From Cellulomonas sp. (GTDB lineage Bacteria > Actinomycetota > Actinomycetes > Actinomycetales > Cellulomonadaceae): DNA of 64,000 nt. Within the stretch, counting starts at the first letter, position 1. The number at the start of each line of letters is the position of its first letter. Of the stretch, positions 62,696 to 64,000 are shown piece by piece. The stretch lies in NCBI RefSeq assembly GCF_015234515.1, contig NZ_JADGMY010000028.1:457106-521105 (forward strand), written 5' to 3'. Position numbers and translations under genes: made by a program. The notes under the pieces are model-generated. The model did no database searches. It was not told the DNA's origin and saw only the letters and a program-made list of their open reading frames with translations.

Positions 62696-63886
62696 ATGGT
62701 TCGCAAGCCCACCCCTGACGACAGGTTCTCCTTCGGTCTCTGGACCGTCGGATGGAACGCTCAGGACCCGTTCGGTGCCGCCACCCGCCCGTGGCTCGAC
62801 CCGGTCGAGTCCGTGCACAAGCTCGCCGAGCTCGGCGCCTCGCACGTGACCTTCCACGACGACGACGTCGTCCCGTTCGGCTCCTCGGACGCCGAGCGCG
62901 AGAAGATCCTCGACCGCTTCCGCGGCGCGCTGGCCGAGACCGGCATCACGGTCGAGATGGTCACGACCAACACGTTCACGCACCCCATCTTCAAGGACGG
63001 CGCGTTCACGTCCAACGACCGTCGCGTGCGCCGCTACGCGCTGCGCAAGATCCTGCGCAACGTCGACCTGGCGGCCTCGCTCGACGCCGACACGTTCGTC
63101 ATGTGGGGCGGCCGCGAGGGCGCCGAGTACGACAGCGCGAAGGACCTGTACGCCGCGCACCAGGCGTACGCCGACGGCATCGACACCGTCGCGGCGTACA
63201 TCAAGGAGAAGGGCTACGGCCTGCGCATCGCGATCGAGCCCAAGCCCAACGAGCCCCGCGGCGACATCCTGCTCCCGACGATCGGGCACGCGCTCGGCCT
63301 CATCGCCAAGCTCGAGCACGGCGACATCGTCGGCCTCAACCCGGAGACGGGCCACGAGCAGATGGCCGGCCTGAACTACACGACCGGCCTCGCGCAGGCG
63401 CTGTGGGCGGACAAGCTGTTCCACATCGACCTCAACGGCCAGCGCGGCATCAAGTACGACCAGGACCTGGTCTTCGGCCACGGCGACCTGTTCTCCGCGT
63501 TCGCGACGGTCGACCTGGTCGAGAACGGCTTCCCCAGCGGCGGCCCCAAGTACACCGGCCCGGTGCACTTCGACTACAAGCCCTCGCGCACCGAGGACTT
63601 CGACGGCGTGTGGGCCTCGGCCGCCGCCAACATGTCGACCTACATCCTCCTCAAGGAGCGGGCGCAGGCGTTCCGCGCCGACCCCGAGGTCCAGGAGGCC
63701 ATGGAGGCCGCCGGCGTCTTCGAGCTCGCGAAGCCCACGCTGAACGAGGGCGAGTCGCTCGAGGACTTCCTCGCGGACCGCTCCGCGTTCGAGGACTTCG
63801 ACGTCGAGGGTGTCGCCAAGCACGGCTACGGCTTCGTCCGCCTCAACCAGCTCGCGGTCGAGCACGCCATGGGCGCGCGCGGCTGA
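62696..63886 (+). CDS. xylA: Xylose isomerase XylA
   Basis: XylA converts D-xylose to D-xylulose, the first step of bacterial xylose use. The 396-residue product matches the actinobacterial enzyme length. [12 protein letters not shown] carries the catalytic His, [26 protein letters not shown] (metal ligands and catalytic Lys), [10 protein letters not shown] and [16 protein letters not shown] follow in order. ATG at 62696 has GGAGG six bases upstream. Its start lies 100 bp from the divergent ROK gene, and a terminator follows. No xylB is seen within the window. Confidence 0.98.
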   Translation: MVRKPTPDDRFSFGLWTVGWNAQDPFGAATRPWLDPVESVHKLAELGASHVTFHDDDVVPFGSSDAEREKILDRFRGALAETGITVEMVTTNTFTHPIFKDGAFTSNDRRVRRYALRKILRNVDLAASLDADTFVMWGGREGAEYDSAKDLYAAHQAYADGIDTVAAYIKEKGYGLRIAIEPKPNEPRGDILLPTIGHALGLIAKLEHGDIVGLNPETGHEQMAGLNYTTGLAQALWADKLFHIDLNGQRGIKYDQDLVFGHGDLFSAFATVDLVENGFPSGGPKYTGPVHFDYKPSRTEDFDGVWASAAANMSTYILLKERAQAFRADPEVQEAMEAAGVFELAKPTLNEGESLEDFLADRSAFEDFDVEGVAKHGYGFVRLNQLAVEHAMGARG

Positions 63887-63900
63887 TCGACGCACCACCC

Positions 63901-63933
63901 GACGCCCGGGGAGCCTCGCGCTCCCCGGGCGTC
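63901..63933 (+). terminator. Terminator after xylA
   Basis: GACGCCCGGGGAG (63901-63913) and CTCCCCGGGCGTC (63921-63933) form a perfect 13-bp stem with a 7-nt loop, 15 nt after the xylA stop. The remaining 67 bp to the window end show nothing further. Confidence 0.82.
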
Positions 63934-64000
63934 GTCCGTCCCCGGCACCCGACGTCCGAGCGGGCCGCAGGACGCCACCCCTCGGACACCCCACGCCCGG

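Overview
The window is high-GC DNA with dense, often overlapping genes. It looks like a chromosomal segment of a motile, xylose-using actinobacterium of the Micrococcales, most likely Cellulomonas or a close relative. The pointers are MshA (mycothiol synthesis), CarD, a SenX3-RegX3 type phosphate sensor system, CIRCE-controlled groEL, an orphan MsiK-like sugar ATPase, otsAB, a DUF3263 protein and a ROK-xylA pair. No transposase, integrase, phage gene or CRISPR array was found.

Region 1 (1-18381) is a flagellar cluster. Leftward runs flgB-flgC-fliE-fliF-fliG-fliH-fliI-fliJ-fliK-flgD-flgE (hook and basal body, flgE cut by the window edge), a filament set fliC-fliD-fliS-(fliT-like), and a FliA/WhiG-type sigma factor. 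Rightward runs flgN-flgK-flgL-fliW and a degenerate EAL plus HDOD protein. Four transcription units carry the same sigma28-like promoter, TCA(G/C)-15 nt-(G/T)CCGAT(A/G)(A/G), which ties the EAL-HDOD gene to the flagellar regulon.

Region 2 (18430-31928) holds groEL with a tandem double CIRCE, a GH15-like glycosidase, a LytR_C protein, a DUF3263 protein, ung, an SGNH hydrolase, a NarL-type two-component system, endonuclease IV with a tiny DUF1540 gene, two SDR genes divergent from a TetR gene, tRNA-Thr, a DsbA-like protein and a small membrane protein. Region 3 (31990-41827) holds a Ser/Thr kinase divergent from otsA-otsB, the MsiK-like ATPase, a DUF4032 protein, and rlmB-cysS.

Region 4 (41884-46617) is an accessory block (PLP aldolase-like, TetR, sugar-lactone oxidase, MDR oxidoreductase, small hypothetical) lying between ispF and cysS, genes that are adjacent in other actinobacteria. 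Region 5 (46906-56605) holds carD-ispD-ispF, a lipoprotein, and a phosphate locus: pstSCAB, senX3-regX3 and divergent phoU, with PHO-box-like repeats before pstS and phoU. Region 6 (56709-64000) holds gpmA, mshA, a PPOX-fold protein, a DUF2867-like remnant, a lactonase, and a ROK regulator divergent from xylA.

The least explained element is 57521-57812, between gpmA and mshA: nine copies of a 17-bp motif, six forward at a 32-bp period and three inverted at a 31-bp period, around a 36-bp centre. Many start codons also sit 6-8 nt after a TANNNT-like -10 box with no ribosome binding site, suggesting widespread leaderless transcripts.
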